From assembly GCF_023653455.1 (NCBI RefSeq), contig NZ_JAKEDR010000032.1, positions 1 through 26,121 of the forward strand: a DNA stretch of 26,121 bases, in the 5' to 3' direction. The first letter of the stretch is position 1. The number at the start of each line of letters is the position of its first letter. The notes beneath the pieces were generated by a model, which worked only from the letters and a program-made list of their open reading frames with translations, did not search any database and was not told where the DNA came from. Shown one piece after another: positions 1-8,408 of the stretch. This DNA is from Paraclostridium ghonii (GTDB taxonomy: Bacteria; Bacillota; Clostridia; Peptostreptococcales; Peptostreptococcaceae). A program made the position numbers and the translations under genes.

Positions 1-120
1 ATTATATACAAAACCTCACTACTTTTTGTTAATATAGTATTAAGTACAATAGCGTTAACAATTTTTCACGTTTTTTGTATACAATGTGTTTTAAAATTTA
101 ATTATTGGGTATATTTTAAA

Positions 121-126
121 TATAAT
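121..126 (+). promoter_or_regulatory. Candidate -10 box of fprA
   Basis: A perfect TATAAT hexamer lies 38 bases before the fprA start codon. The best -35 (TTTAAT at 97-102, spacer 18) is weak. In DNA this AT-rich a perfect -10 can occur by chance, so this is only a candidate. Confidence 0.35.
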
Positions 127-163
127 TACGTATTTTATCAATTACGGTTTAGGAGGATTTTTT

Positions 164-1357
164 ATGAAGGAAACTTTTGAAATTAAAAATGATATTTATT
201 GGACTGGTGTTGTAGACAAAGACCTAAAGGTTTTTGACATCATAATGGAGACTGAATTTGGTACAACTTATAATGCTTATTTTATAGATGATGAGAAGAA
301 AGTATTATTCGATACTGTAAAGCCAAACTTTAAAGATGAGTTTATACAAAAATTATCATCTTTAACAAAAATAGAAGAATTAGATTACGTTGTTATACAT
401 CATACTGAGCCTGATCACGCTGGTAGTTTAAAATATATACTTGATATAAACCCAGATGTAGAAGTTATATGTACAAATGCAGCTAAAATGTACTTAGCTG
501 AGCAAGTTAACAGACCATTTAAATGTCATGTTATAAAAGATGGAGAAACTTTAAACATAGGTAAAAGAACTTTAAAATTCATATCTGCACCATTTTTACA
601 CTGGGCAGATACAATGTTTACTTATATAGAAGAAGATAAAACTTTACTTACTTGTGATGCATTCGGATGTCACTTTGCAAGTGTAGAGCCAGAGGCAATA
701 AACAGTGAGGATTATTTAAAATCAGCTAAACATTATTTTGATTGTATAGTTAAGCCATTCTCTAAACATGTTTTAAAAGCTGTAAATAAAGTTGTTGAAT
801 TAGGATTAGATTTTGATACTATATTGCCTTCTCATGGTCCTATATTAAACAAAGATCCTATGTCTCAAGTTAAAAGATATGTAGATTGGTCTACACAAAC
901 TATTAATACAACTAATCAAGATCAAGTAGCTATATTATACTTATCAGCTTATACTAATACAAAGCTAATGGCTGAAAAAGTATATGAAGGGATAAAATCA
1001 ACAGGTGAAGAAGCTACTTTATACGATATAGAAAACATAGACCAAGCGCAGCTTCACGATATTATGGTAATGTCTAAAGGCATATTATTTGGTTCTCCAA
1101 CAATAAATAGAACTATGGTTAAACCTATGTGGGATGCTTTCTCATTAATAGATCCTATGGCTAACCAAGGTAAATTTGCTGGAGTATTTGGATCTTATGG
1201 ATGGAGTGGTGAAGGTATAACTATGGCTGAACTACTTGTTAAAAACATAGGCTTCAAAATTCCGGTTGAAACACTTAAGAAAAAATTCTTCCCAAGTGAT
1301 GAAACTTTACAAGAATGTTTTGACTTTGGTGTTAAATTCGCTGAATCAATTAAATAA
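164..1357 (+). CDS. fprA: A-type flavodiiron protein (oxygen/nitric oxide reductase)
   Basis: Cytoplasmic flavodiiron protein that reduces O2 to water and/or NO to N2O at a di-iron site, protecting an anaerobe from oxidative or nitrosative stress. Residues 1 to about 250 are a metallo-beta-lactamase-like domain with the diiron ligand set H80-x-E82-x-D84-H85, H146, D165 and H224. Residues from about 254 to the end are a flavodoxin domain: the FMN phosphate loop is near 260-268 and a GSPT motif is at 310-313. The protein stops after the flavodoxin domain at 397 residues, so it is the basic class A form without a fused rubredoxin and needs a separate electron donor. An AGGAGG ribosome-binding site at 151-156, 7 bases from the ATG, fixes the start. 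It is the only protein gene on the plus strand, convergent with mgsA. Family assignment is firm; the O2 versus NO preference cannot be read from sequence. Confidence 0.95.
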   Translation: MKETFEIKNDIYWTGVVDKDLKVFDIIMETEFGTTYNAYFIDDEKKVLFDTVKPNFKDEFIQKLSSLTKIEELDYVVIHHTEPDHAGSLKYILDINPDVEVICTNAAKMYLAEQVNRPFKCHVIKDGETLNIGKRTLKFISAPFLHWADTMFTYIEEDKTLLTCDAFGCHFASVEPEAINSEDYLKSAKHYFDCIVKPFSKHVLKAVNKVVELGLDFDTILPSHGPILNKDPMSQVKRYVDWSTQTINTTNQDQVAILYLSAYTNTKLMAEKVYEGIKSTGEEATLYDIENIDQAQLHDIMVMSKGILFGSPTINRTMVKPMWDAFSLIDPMANQGKFAGVFGSYGWSGEGITMAELLVKNIGFKIPVETLKKKFFPSDETLQECFDFGVKFAESIK

Positions 1358-1360
1358 ACA

Positions 1361-1390
1361 AAAAAGCTATCTCGAACGAGATAGCTTTTT
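1361..1390. terminator. Bidirectional terminator between fprA and mgsA
   Basis: A fully self-complementary 30-base palindrome, with a GC-containing stem AGCTATCTCG / CGAGATAGCT and A-tracts and T-tracts on both sides, lies between the stop codons of fprA (plus) and mgsA (minus). Each RNA would form the same hairpin followed by U-residues, so it serves both convergent transcripts. Confidence 0.88.
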
Positions 1391-1397
1391 TATTTAT

Positions 1398-1811
1398 TTA
1401 TATACGTTGAGTATTTGTCTTTCTAACTTCTCTCCAAGAAAGTTCTCCTCTATCTAATGCTTTAATAAAAATCTCAGCTGAAGCAAGATTAGTAGCAATA
1501 GGCACATGGTAAACGTCACAAAGTCTAATTAAAGCTTGTATATCTGGTTCATGAGCTTGTGCTGTCATTGGATCCCTCAAAAATATTACTAAATCAATAC
1601 CTTGAGAAACTATCAAAGATCCTATTTGTTGATCTCCTCCAAGAGGTCCTGAGGCTAACCTTTTTATTTTTAGTTTAGTTTCATCTTCTATCCTTTTTCC
1701 TGTAGTTCCTGTAGCATACAATCCATAATTACATAAAATAGATTCATATCCTATACAAAATCCAACCATAGTATTTTTCATTTCATCATGTGCTATTAAT
1801 GCTATGTTCAT
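1398..1811 (-). CDS. mgsA: Methylglyoxal synthase
   Basis: Converts dihydroxyacetone phosphate to methylglyoxal and phosphate, a cytoplasmic overflow route that releases phosphate when triose phosphates build up. The 137 residues cover the whole single-domain fold, starting MNIALIAHD. The catalytic and phosphate-binding residues known from the E. coli enzyme are recognisable: H8, the ATGTTG phosphate loop (33-38), SGPLGGDQQ (54-62) with the catalytic Asp at 60, D80, H87 and D90. A GAGGTGA ribosome-binding site lies just before the ATG. It sits 17 bases downstream of rodA in the same direction, so it is probably co-transcribed. Assignment by motif is firm. Confidence 0.95.
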   Translation of the reverse strand: MNIALIAHDEMKNTMVGFCIGYESILCNYGLYATGTTGKRIEDETKLKIKRLASGPLGGDQQIGSLIVSQGIDLVIFLRDPMTAQAHEPDIQALIRLCDVYHVPIATNLASAEIFIKALDRGELSWREVRKTNTQRI

Positions 1812-1828
1812 AATTCACCTCTGATATA

Positions 1829-2947
1829 TTAGAAATTTATTTTCTTTCTTCTCATACCGACATTTAGTACAAGACCTAAGTTCGCTATAGACGTCATTAA
1901 AGAACTTGCTCCATAACTAACAAAAGGTAGCGTTACCCCCGTAACAGGTATAACAGCAACAGTCATTCCTATATTTTGTATAATCTGATAAGCAAACATA
2001 CTCGTAACTCCTACAACAATTAATGTTCCGTAAAAATCCTTGGATTCTTTTGCAATAGCAATCATCCTTATTAAAAACAATGCATATAATAAGATTATCG
2101 CAGCCATTCCAATAAGGCCTAATTCCTCACCTATAACAGCAAATATAAAGTCACTATCTTGAACTGGTAAGAAATTATTTTGATTTTGTGTTCCTTCGTA
2201 TAACCCTTTACCTTTAACTCCACCTGAGCCTATAGCTATCATCGATTGCATAACTTGATAGTTACCCTTTAACGTAATATCTTCTGGATTTAAATATGCT
2301 TCTATTCTTATTTTTTGATGATCAGCCATTCCCATATACATAAGTGGCATAGCTACAACTATAGCTATAATCCCTCTTTTAATAATTTTATCATTAAGTC
2401 CTGCAGTAAACAACATCCCTGCTATTATACAACAAAATACTATCGCTGTTCCTAAGTCCGGCTGTATAAGTAAAAGTAATATTATAGGTGCTGCATATAA
2501 TGCAAGAGGTATTATATCTTTTATAGTCTTTAATTTTCCTTTCTTTTCCTCAACAATTTTTGCATAACTTAGTATAAATGTCAACTTAACTAATTCTGAG
2601 GTTTGAAAGTCTAATGGACCTAAATGTAACCATGATCTAGCCCCTGCATTAACCTTACCAAGGCCAGGTATCCATACTAATAATAATAATAATATACTAG
2701 CTATATATAAAGCCTTGTAATATCTTCCTATAAAATTATAATCAAATAACAATATTAAAACTATAAGCCCCATACCAAGCAAAAATGCTATTAGCTGCTT
2801 AATTATTTGATTATAGACTCCTGTAGTAGTTGCATGAGTTGCACTACTTAATATAACAAGTCCAAAACAAAATATACAAATCACTATTATAATTAACTTC
2901 CAATCAATTTCTTTCATTAATTTAAACATCGATTTAAAATCAAACAT
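1829..2947 (-). CDS. rodA: Rod-shape peptidoglycan glycosyltransferase RodA (SEDS family)
   Basis: Polytopic membrane SEDS protein that polymerises lipid II into glycan strands in the elongasome, working with the class B transpeptidase PBP2 encoded upstream at 4901-7894. About ten hydrophobic segments are visible across 372 residues. Family marks are GARSWLHLG (102-110) with W105, TSELVKL with K121, QPDLGTA (162-168), the conserved Asp of the large extracellular loop at D266 within DSDFIFAVIGEELG, and the C-terminal signature PVTGVTLPFVSYG (334-346). It follows the minE terminator by about 60 bases, so it probably has its own promoter, although I see no convincing one. The ribosome-binding site (GGTGAT) is modest. 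The sister proteins FtsW and SpoVE are alternatives; the setting beside mre/min genes and mrdA favours RodA. Confidence 0.88.
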   Translation of the reverse strand: MFDFKSMFKLMKEIDWKLIIIVICIFCFGLVILSSATHATTTGVYNQIIKQLIAFLLGMGLIVLILLFDYNFIGRYYKALYIASILLLLLVWIPGLGKVNAGARSWLHLGPLDFQTSELVKLTFILSYAKIVEEKKGKLKTIKDIIPLALYAAPIILLLLIQPDLGTAIVFCCIIAGMLFTAGLNDKIIKRGIIAIVVAMPLMYMGMADHQKIRIEAYLNPEDITLKGNYQVMQSMIAIGSGGVKGKGLYEGTQNQNNFLPVQDSDFIFAVIGEELGLIGMAAIILLYALFLIRMIAIAKESKDFYGTLIVVGVTSMFAYQIIQNIGMTVAVIPVTGVTLPFVSYGASSLMTSIANLGLVLNVGMRRKKINF

Positions 2948-3006
2948 GTCATCACCATCTTTCTTATTTAAGACAATACCTAAGTAGTATCATTTATATT
3001 AAGCGT

Positions 3007-3041
3007 AAAAAAGGGGTTTGCTAATGCTCCCCCCCTTTTTT
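3007..3041 (-). terminator. Rho-independent terminator after minE
   Basis: On the minus strand a run of As and Gs pairs with CCCC followed by six Ts (arms 3032-3041 and 3007-3016, 15-base loop). It overlaps the minE stop codon and separates the long maf-to-minE cluster from rodA-mgsA. Confidence 0.72.
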
Positions 3042-3324
3042 ATCTACTTCTTTCTTTTATATTCTTTAACGGTATATTAGCAACTAATGCTGATATAGGA
3101 CCATCTTCTTCATCACTTCTAGATTTAGCCATTTTAATTTCTAATCCGTCTTCTTCTATCTCAGCATAATTTGCAATAACTTTAAGTATATCTGACTTAA
3201 TCAAGTCTAGAAGTTGTGGAGAGCAGTCTATTCTATCATGCACTAAAACTAGCTTAAGTCTTTCTTTAGCTACATTCTTACTAGTTTTAGATTCGTTAGA
3301 AAACATTTTAAATAAATCTAACAT
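3040..3324 (-). CDS. minE: Cell division topological specificity factor MinE
   Basis: MinE stimulates the MinD ATPase and drives MinCD off the membrane, restricting the division inhibitor to the poles. The protein is 94 residues from the ATG at 3324, beginning MLDLFKMF, the amphipathic membrane-targeting helix typical of MinE. An anti-MinCD segment (ERLKLVLVHDR) and a C-terminal topological specificity domain follow. A longer reading from a GTG at 3342 would put that codon inside the ribosome-binding site of the downstream start: AAGGGGGAT lies 8 bases before the 3324 ATG. The 3324 start is therefore strongly preferred. The gene begins 17 bases after the minD stop. MinE is absent from Bacillus but is known in several clostridia. 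Confidence 0.93.
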   Translation of the reverse strand: MLDLFKMFSNESKTSKNVAKERLKLVLVHDRIDCSPQLLDLIKSDILKVIANYAEIEEDGLEIKMAKSRSDEEDGPISALVANIPLKNIKERSR

Positions 3325-3341
3325 GAATTTATCCCCCTTCA

Positions 3342-4139
3342 CTACTTAGCCATTCCAAACATCTTCTTAATTTTAGTTAGTATATTAGCTTCTTCTTCTA
3401 TTTGCATAAGAGGTATGTCTTCTCCCAAAATCCTCTTTGCAATATTTTTATATGCTTGTCCTGCATTAGATCTTGCATCTAAGATTGCAGGTTCACCTTT
3501 ATTGGTAGAAACTATTATACTTTCATCATCAGGAACCAATCCAATTAAGTCTATAGCAAGAATTTCAACTATATCTTGTTTATCCATCATATCTCCACGC
3601 TTAACCATTTCATTTCTAATTCTATTTATAACTAAGCGTATATCTTTTACTTCATTAGATTCTAAAAGCCCTATTATTCTATCTGCATCTCTAACTGCAG
3701 ATATTTCTGGGTTAGTTACAACTATAGCTCTATCTGCTCCAGCTACAGCATTTTTAAATCCTTGTTCTATTCCTGCTGGACAATCTATGATTATAAAATC
3801 AAATGACTCTCTTAACTTATCACATAGATTTTTCATTTGTTCTACTGATAGAGCATTTTTATCTCTAGTTTGTGCAGCTGGAAGTAAATATAAATTATCA
3901 AACCTCTTATCTTTTATAAGAGCTTGCTTTAATCTACAAGTTCCCTCTACAACATCAACAATATCGTAAACTATTCTATTTTCAAGACCCATTACTACAT
4001 CTAAGTTTCTAAGTCCTATATCGGCGTCAACTACAACAGTTTTTTTATTTTCTAAACTTAAAGCCGTTCCTAAATTTGCCGTTGTTGTAGTTTTCCCAAC
4101 TCCACCTTTTCCTGATGTTATAACTATAACTTCACTCAT
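3342..4139 (-). CDS. minD: Septum site-determining ATPase MinD
   Basis: Membrane-associated P-loop ATPase of the ParA/MinD (deviant Walker A) family. It recruits MinC to the membrane and is recycled by MinE. Residues 10-18 are the deviant Walker A GKGGVGKTT with signature lysine K11 and phosphate-binding K16. VDADIGLRNLD (about 38-48) and DCPAGIEQG (about 119-127) are the switch regions. The last 16 residues (ILTKIKKMFGM and flanks) form the short amphipathic helix that binds the membrane in its ATP dimer form. Length (265) is normal for the family. The ribosome-binding site AGGAGGGGG is strong. It lies 23 bases after minC and 17 bases before minE. Confidence 0.97.
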   Translation of the reverse strand: MSEVIVITSGKGGVGKTTTTANLGTALSLENKKTVVVDADIGLRNLDVVMGLENRIVYDIVDVVEGTCRLKQALIKDKRFDNLYLLPAAQTRDKNALSVEQMKNLCDKLRESFDFIIIDCPAGIEQGFKNAVAGADRAIVVTNPEISAVRDADRIIGLLESNEVKDIRLVINRIRNEMVKRGDMMDKQDIVEILAIDLIGLVPDDESIIVSTNKGEPAILDARSNAGQAYKNIAKRILGEDIPLMQIEEEANILTKIKKMFGMAK

Positions 4140-4162
4140 GATACTACCCCCTCCTACATTAA

Positions 4163-4840
4163 TTATCTATTTATTTTTTTGGGTAAATAATTTTCTATAA
4201 CTATAGTTTCGTTATTTGTAAATGCAATTTCAGGATTTATATAATCTCTTGATATATAATCTTCTTCAGGAGCTTCAGCTATATAGTTAGCTATTTTTAA
4301 AACCATAGGAGTTAAATTATTAGCTACTATATATGCATTTTTATTACCTTTTGCTCCTGCATGTATGAAACCTTCGACTTTACCCATTACAACTACATTA
4401 CCATATGCAATGACTTTTGCTCCTGGACTTATATTACCCATAACCACTGCGCTTCCTGCAGCTATAACTTGGCAACCTGGTTTCATATCACCCATTACAA
4501 CTACATCTCCGTCAAATTCAACATTTTCGCCTGAACGCATGTTATTTACATATTTAGTATCATGATAAACATATGGCAATTCAATTTCTGCTTCTATAAA
4601 TTCAATATCAAACCTTGAAGTTATATCTTCTTTTAATTGAAGTAACTCTACATCACTTAAATGATTATAATTTATAGAATAAATTTTAGCTCCATTGAAA
4701 AAACCTATTGATGTTTCTATTTTATCTATTATGCATTGTCTTATTTCTTCAAACGATGCTTTTCTTTTAACATTGATAACTATGCCTCTTTTATTACCTT
4801 TAAATTCTACTAGTTCTTCATTTGTTGCTTTAAAAGACAT
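4163..4840 (-). CDS. minC: Septum site-determining protein MinC (FtsZ assembly inhibitor)
   Basis: Inhibits FtsZ polymerisation and is placed by MinD. The N-terminal domain (about 1-95) matches the FtsZ-inhibiting part of MinC. Residues 101-165 carry the C-terminal beta-helix: RSGENVEFDGDVVVMGD, then PG-x(2)-VIA-G repeats with VVMG strands, ending in HAGAKG. This domain dimerises and binds MinD. About 60 residues follow, including an acidic stretch. The start is supported by a GGAGG site 7 bases upstream. It is first in minCDE and starts about 60 bases after the PBP2 stop. It may be read through from the mre cluster and/or from the candidate promoter at 4868-4894. Confidence 0.94.
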   Translation of the reverse strand: MSFKATNEELVEFKGNKRGIVINVKRKASFEEIRQCIIDKIETSIGFFNGAKIYSINYNHLSDVELLQLKEDITSRFDIEFIEAEIELPYVYHDTKYVNNMRSGENVEFDGDVVVMGDMKPGCQVIAAGSAVVMGNISPGAKVIAYGNVVVMGKVEGFIHAGAKGNKNAYIVANNLTPMVLKIANYIAEAPEEDYISRDYINPEIAFTNNETIVIENYLPKKINR

Positions 4841-4867
4841 TTTATACCTCCAAAGCTATATCTCACT

Positions 4868-4894
4868 TTTATATATTCTCCAATTTTTTTTCAA
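4868..4894 (-). promoter_or_regulatory. Candidate promoter for minCDE
   Basis: On the minus strand TTGAAA (4894-4889) and TATAAA (4873-4868) are separated by 15 bases, just after the PBP2 stop codon and before minC. The hexamers are good but the spacer is short, so this is a candidate internal promoter only. Confidence 0.32.
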
Positions 4895-4900
4895 ATCCTT

Positions 4901-7894
4901 CTATTTTTTTAACTGAGATACAAAATTCATTTTACTACCATCTTGTTCTTTTACACCTTCTGCTTCTTTATTTGCTTTTTCTTGTTTATTTTTCTTTTCA
5001 TCTATTAATCCAAAGTATTGTCCCATCACTTCTCTCATAGGAGGTAATGCAAGACTACTTGAGTTACCTTTAGGTAAAACCGTAACAACAACTATCTCAG
5101 GATCATTAGCTGGAGCAAATCCTACTGACCAAGCAAAAGATGGGTAGTCTAACTTGTATGCATCTATTTGTTCATCTGTTAATTTAGGATTTAATTCTTT
5201 TATGGCTTTTCTTAGATATCTAGCTTTTGTGGCTTCACTGTTATCTGGTACAAATTCTTCTTTCTTTGTATCTTCTTTTTCTTCTTTCTTTCCAAATAAT
5301 TTTTTACTTTCTTTTTCTTCTTTTTCTTTTTCAGCTTTTTGTTCTTTTTCAAACTCTATTTTATCTTTTTCATTAGCTTCTTTTAATAATTTGTCAGCTT
5401 CTTTTACAGCTTCATCTTTAGATACTCCATATGATCCCATATGACTAATTAAATAATCATATTCATTTTCAGTAGGTATTTTACCATCTTTTTCTGCTGT
5501 ACCAGTCTTTACAGCCGTCTCAATAGGGAAGTTTGCAAATACACTTTTCCCTCCACCTATGCTTGCAACTTGTTTCATACCTTGAGTCAGTTCTTTTAAA
5601 TTATCAGGGTCTTTAAATGGTATTTTTTCAACTTTATTTTCATCTATATGAATGTCTTTAAAATCACTAGATATAGTTTTATCAACTACAGAAGGTTCTA
5701 CCAAATTACCTCCATTAGCTATTGCTGCAATGTATCTAGCTATTTGAGCTGGTGTATAAGCATTTTCCCCTTGTCCTATAGCTAAGTTGAACGTATCTGC
5801 ATCTGACCAATTACCAAAGTTAAAGTAGTTAAATTTAGCAAAATCTGTAATTTCTGTTATTTTATCTTCTTTAACATTAAGCTTTTCAAGTCTCTTCATA
5901 ATTTCATTTCTTGAAGGATTTTCTTTAGTCCAGCTTACAATTTCATCAATTCTTTCTTTGTATTCATCTGGATTTTTAGCTTTTGTTATATCAGTAAATG
6001 CATCTCGCATTTTCTTATCTAGCTCTATTCTAAGAGAGTTTTCTGTATTTTTAAGCTTATCTTCTTTATTTGGAACGCGTCCTTTGCTTTCACCTACTTC
6101 AGATTGAAGGCCTGTATTTTTATCTAATCCAAATAGTTTTGCATACTCTAATATTTTTTCAGGTCCTGTATCTATTCCAAGCTTTTCTTTTGATTGCCAA
6201 TTGTATCCAGTACCTACAGTATAGAAATAGATATTACAAGATTCTTGTATAGCTTTATATAAGTCTGTATATCCATGGTTTCCTCCACCATGATGCCATA
6301 TATAATCGGCAAATGGTCTATTTCCTAATCTAATTACACCAGGGTCATTTATAGCATAATTTGGACTAAGTCCACCTTCTAGACCTGTCATACCTGTTAT
6401 CATCTTAAACGTTGATCCAGGTTGGAATGCTCCGTTTGTAACTAAGTTACTTAAAGGGTTCGCAGCTAACACATCATTAGGATTTTTAGGTTGTAATTTT
6501 TCATATTCCTCAGATGATATTCCTGTTGCAAATAAGTTTGGATCGTAATTAGGATAACTAGACATAGATAAAATATCTCCAGTTTTTGCATCCATTACTA
6601 TCATAGCTCCTGAATCTAAATATGGAGCTGTTTTTCCTGATGTACCGTAATTTCCAAATACACTTGTAAACGTTCCTCCCGATCTTCCTGCTTTTATCAT
6701 TCTTTCTAATGAATCATCAGATACTTTTTGCAAGTCTTTATCTATACTAAGGTATACATTGTCTCCAGATACAGGCTTTTTCTCTTCTAGCTCTTTACTT
6801 ATTCTTCCGCTAGCATCAACCTCAACCTTTTTATATCCATCTTCACCTTTTAATTTATCTTCATAGTATTTTTCGATACCTGTTTTTCCAACTATATCAC
6901 TTTTACTGTATCTTGTATCTCCATCTTCTTGTTTTTTAGCTAGCTCATCTTCATTGATTTTACCCATAGTTCCTAACGTGTGTGATGCTAAGTTCTTTTC
7001 AGGATACTCTCTAACTGGTTCTATTACTACAGATACTCCTGGAAATTCTATAGCTCTTTCTTCTATTTCAGATATAGTTTTTTCATTTATGTCTTTTGCT
7101 ATTGTCACAGGTTTATATTGAGAATAACCTTGAGACTTAAGCGCATCTCTTACAATCATAATTTTTCTAGCATCTGTATTTGATAAGTCGTTAGGTATTT
7201 CATAATGCTTTCTAATTTCTTTGAATGCATTTTGAGCATTAATATTTACATTGTCAATTTTATAAGATTTTATCCAATCTTCTTTATTTCTTTGTTCTGT
7301 AAACTTCCAATTTTTAACTAATATTGGAGGGTATATACCAACAGAGTTTAACTTTTTCTGTATTTCAGCTGGCTCCAAGTTTCTTACTGATGAATCTATT
7401 TTATTCTCTTCTATTGCTTTATCAACTATATAGTAAAAAGTTTCTTTAGCATTTAATTCTAACGGAACTTCGTTATCTAACTTATAATCTCTTATATTTT
7501 TATCAAATGTATAAAAGTATTTTCCATTTTCTACATATATAGGAAACTCATCTATATATTCTTCTTCATTTTTTTCTAATAAATTTATTAAATCTAATGA
7601 TATTTCATTAGCTCTTGTCTTCCCTTTTTCATCTTTTTTGTTTACTCCATCATTAGATACGTGAACAGTAAAAGAGTTTCTATTAGTAGCTAGTGTACGA
7701 CCATATCTATCTTTTATTTCTCCTCTCGGAGCTTTTACTGGTATCTCTTTATATGTTTTATTACTAGCTAATTCATTATAATGCTCATGTTTAAATGTCG
7801 TCATGTATATAATTTTTGCAATTATAATACAAAGAAATCCAACAATTATATACTTCATTATGTCAAGCCTATCAAATCCTTTATTTTTATCCAT
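4901..7894 (-). CDS. mrdA: Elongasome class B penicillin-binding protein PBP2 with charged insertions
   Basis: Membrane-anchored DD-transpeptidase that cross-links glycan strands made by RodA; target of beta-lactams. One membrane anchor spans about 13-32. The PBP dimerisation domain follows (KAPRGEIKDRYGR at 54-66). The transpeptidase carries the catalytic triad of motifs S494-T-F-K497, S552-C-N554 and K796-T-G798. At 997 residues it is far longer than the 630-720 usual for PBP2. The extra length includes a charged block between SxN and KTG (about 607-690) and a Lys/Glu-rich block after KTG (about 812-915), after which the domain resumes at AWSVGFAPAND. D517, D530 or H534, H540 and C553 could form a zinc site (see findings). 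It follows mreD by 10 bases, and its GGTGAT site precedes the ATG. The symbol rests on elongasome context; the class B PBP family is certain. Confidence 0.93.
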   Translation of the reverse strand: MDKNKGFDRLDIMKYIIVGFLCIIIAKIIYMTTFKHEHYNELASNKTYKEIPVKAPRGEIKDRYGRTLATNRNSFTVHVSNDGVNKKDEKGKTRANEISLDLINLLEKNEEEYIDEFPIYVENGKYFYTFDKNIRDYKLDNEVPLELNAKETFYYIVDKAIEENKIDSSVRNLEPAEIQKKLNSVGIYPPILVKNWKFTEQRNKEDWIKSYKIDNVNINAQNAFKEIRKHYEIPNDLSNTDARKIMIVRDALKSQGYSQYKPVTIAKDINEKTISEIEERAIEFPGVSVVIEPVREYPEKNLASHTLGTMGKINEDELAKKQEDGDTRYSKSDIVGKTGIEKYYEDKLKGEDGYKKVEVDASGRISKELEEKKPVSGDNVYLSIDKDLQKVSDDSLERMIKAGRSGGTFTSVFGNYGTSGKTAPYLDSGAMIVMDAKTGDILSMSSYPNYDPNLFATGISSEEYEKLQPKNPNDVLAANPLSNLVTNGAFQPGSTFKMITGMTGLEGGLSPNYAINDPGVIRLGNRPFADYIWHHGGGNHGYTDLYKAIQESCNIYFYTVGTGYNWQSKEKLGIDTGPEKILEYAKLFGLDKNTGLQSEVGESKGRVPNKEDKLKNTENSLRIELDKKMRDAFTDITKAKNPDEYKERIDEIVSWTKENPSRNEIMKRLEKLNVKEDKITEITDFAKFNYFNFGNWSDADTFNLAIGQGENAYTPAQIARYIAAIANGGNLVEPSVVDKTISSDFKDIHIDENKVEKIPFKDPDNLKELTQGMKQVASIGGGKSVFANFPIETAVKTGTAEKDGKIPTENEYDYLISHMGSYGVSKDEAVKEADKLLKEANEKDKIEFEKEQKAEKEKEEKESKKLFGKKEEKEDTKKEEFVPDNSEATKARYLRKAIKELNPKLTDEQIDAYKLDYPSFAWSVGFAPANDPEIVVVTVLPKGNSSSLALPPMREVMGQYFGLIDEKKNKQEKANKEAEGVKEQDGSKMNFVSQLKK

Positions 7895-7904
7895 TTAATC
7901 ACCA

Positions 7905-8393
7905 CTAATCTTTTTTTAGTTTAAGGATTGACCCCTTGAAAATATAATAAGAAATTAAACTTCCTATACTATTTACAAGTGGTACTGTACATATCCCCTT
8001 AATGAAGATATGTAAAATATCATAAGTCTGATATACACTCCCTAAAAGAACTATGTTTACAATAGAGTCTATTAAACTCGCTATAAAAACCAAAGCAAAA
8101 ACAGTTATATAGCTATTTTTATATATTTTGTCTTTTAAATTGCTTATCCCATATGCTATTACTGCTAAAATTAAAGCATTTACTCCAAATACGCTACCTA
8201 AAGCTATATCTTTTACAAATCCTAATAAAATAGCTATAGTAACGGCTTCTATATCCTCTAAGTATAGAGATATTATAGTCATATATATTAGAAGAAAGTT
8301 TGCACTCACTCCAAGTATATCTATGTAGTTAGTGATACTCCCTTCTATTATAACTATCAAAACACCAATAAGAAAAAGTAATATTCTTTTCAT
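7905..8393 (-). CDS. mreD: Rod shape-determining protein MreD
   Basis: Small polytopic membrane protein of the elongasome. Its 162 residues contain about five hydrophobic segments, with charged turns such as YLEDIEAV and NLKDKIYKN, and it ends with a basic tail. MreD is poorly conserved in sequence. The call rests on size, topology and its place directly between mreC and the PBP2 gene, the usual mreBCD-PBP2 order. The ribosome-binding site AGAAGGAG overlaps the mreC stop region, and the gene starts 15 bases after mreC, suggesting coupled translation. Confidence 0.85.
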   Translation of the reverse strand: MKRILLFLIGVLIVIIEGSITNYIDILGVSANFLLIYMTIISLYLEDIEAVTIAILLGFVKDIALGSVFGVNALILAVIAYGISNLKDKIYKNSYITVFALVFIASLIDSIVNIVLLGSVYQTYDILHIFIKGICTVPLVNSIGSLISYYIFKGSILKLKKD

Positions 8394-8408
8394 TTGTAGT
8401 TTCTCCTT

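Noticed and set aside
3415..3969. 184-codon plus-strand ORF opposite minD
   Set aside because: Antisense shadow of a fully recognisable MinD; no start signal.
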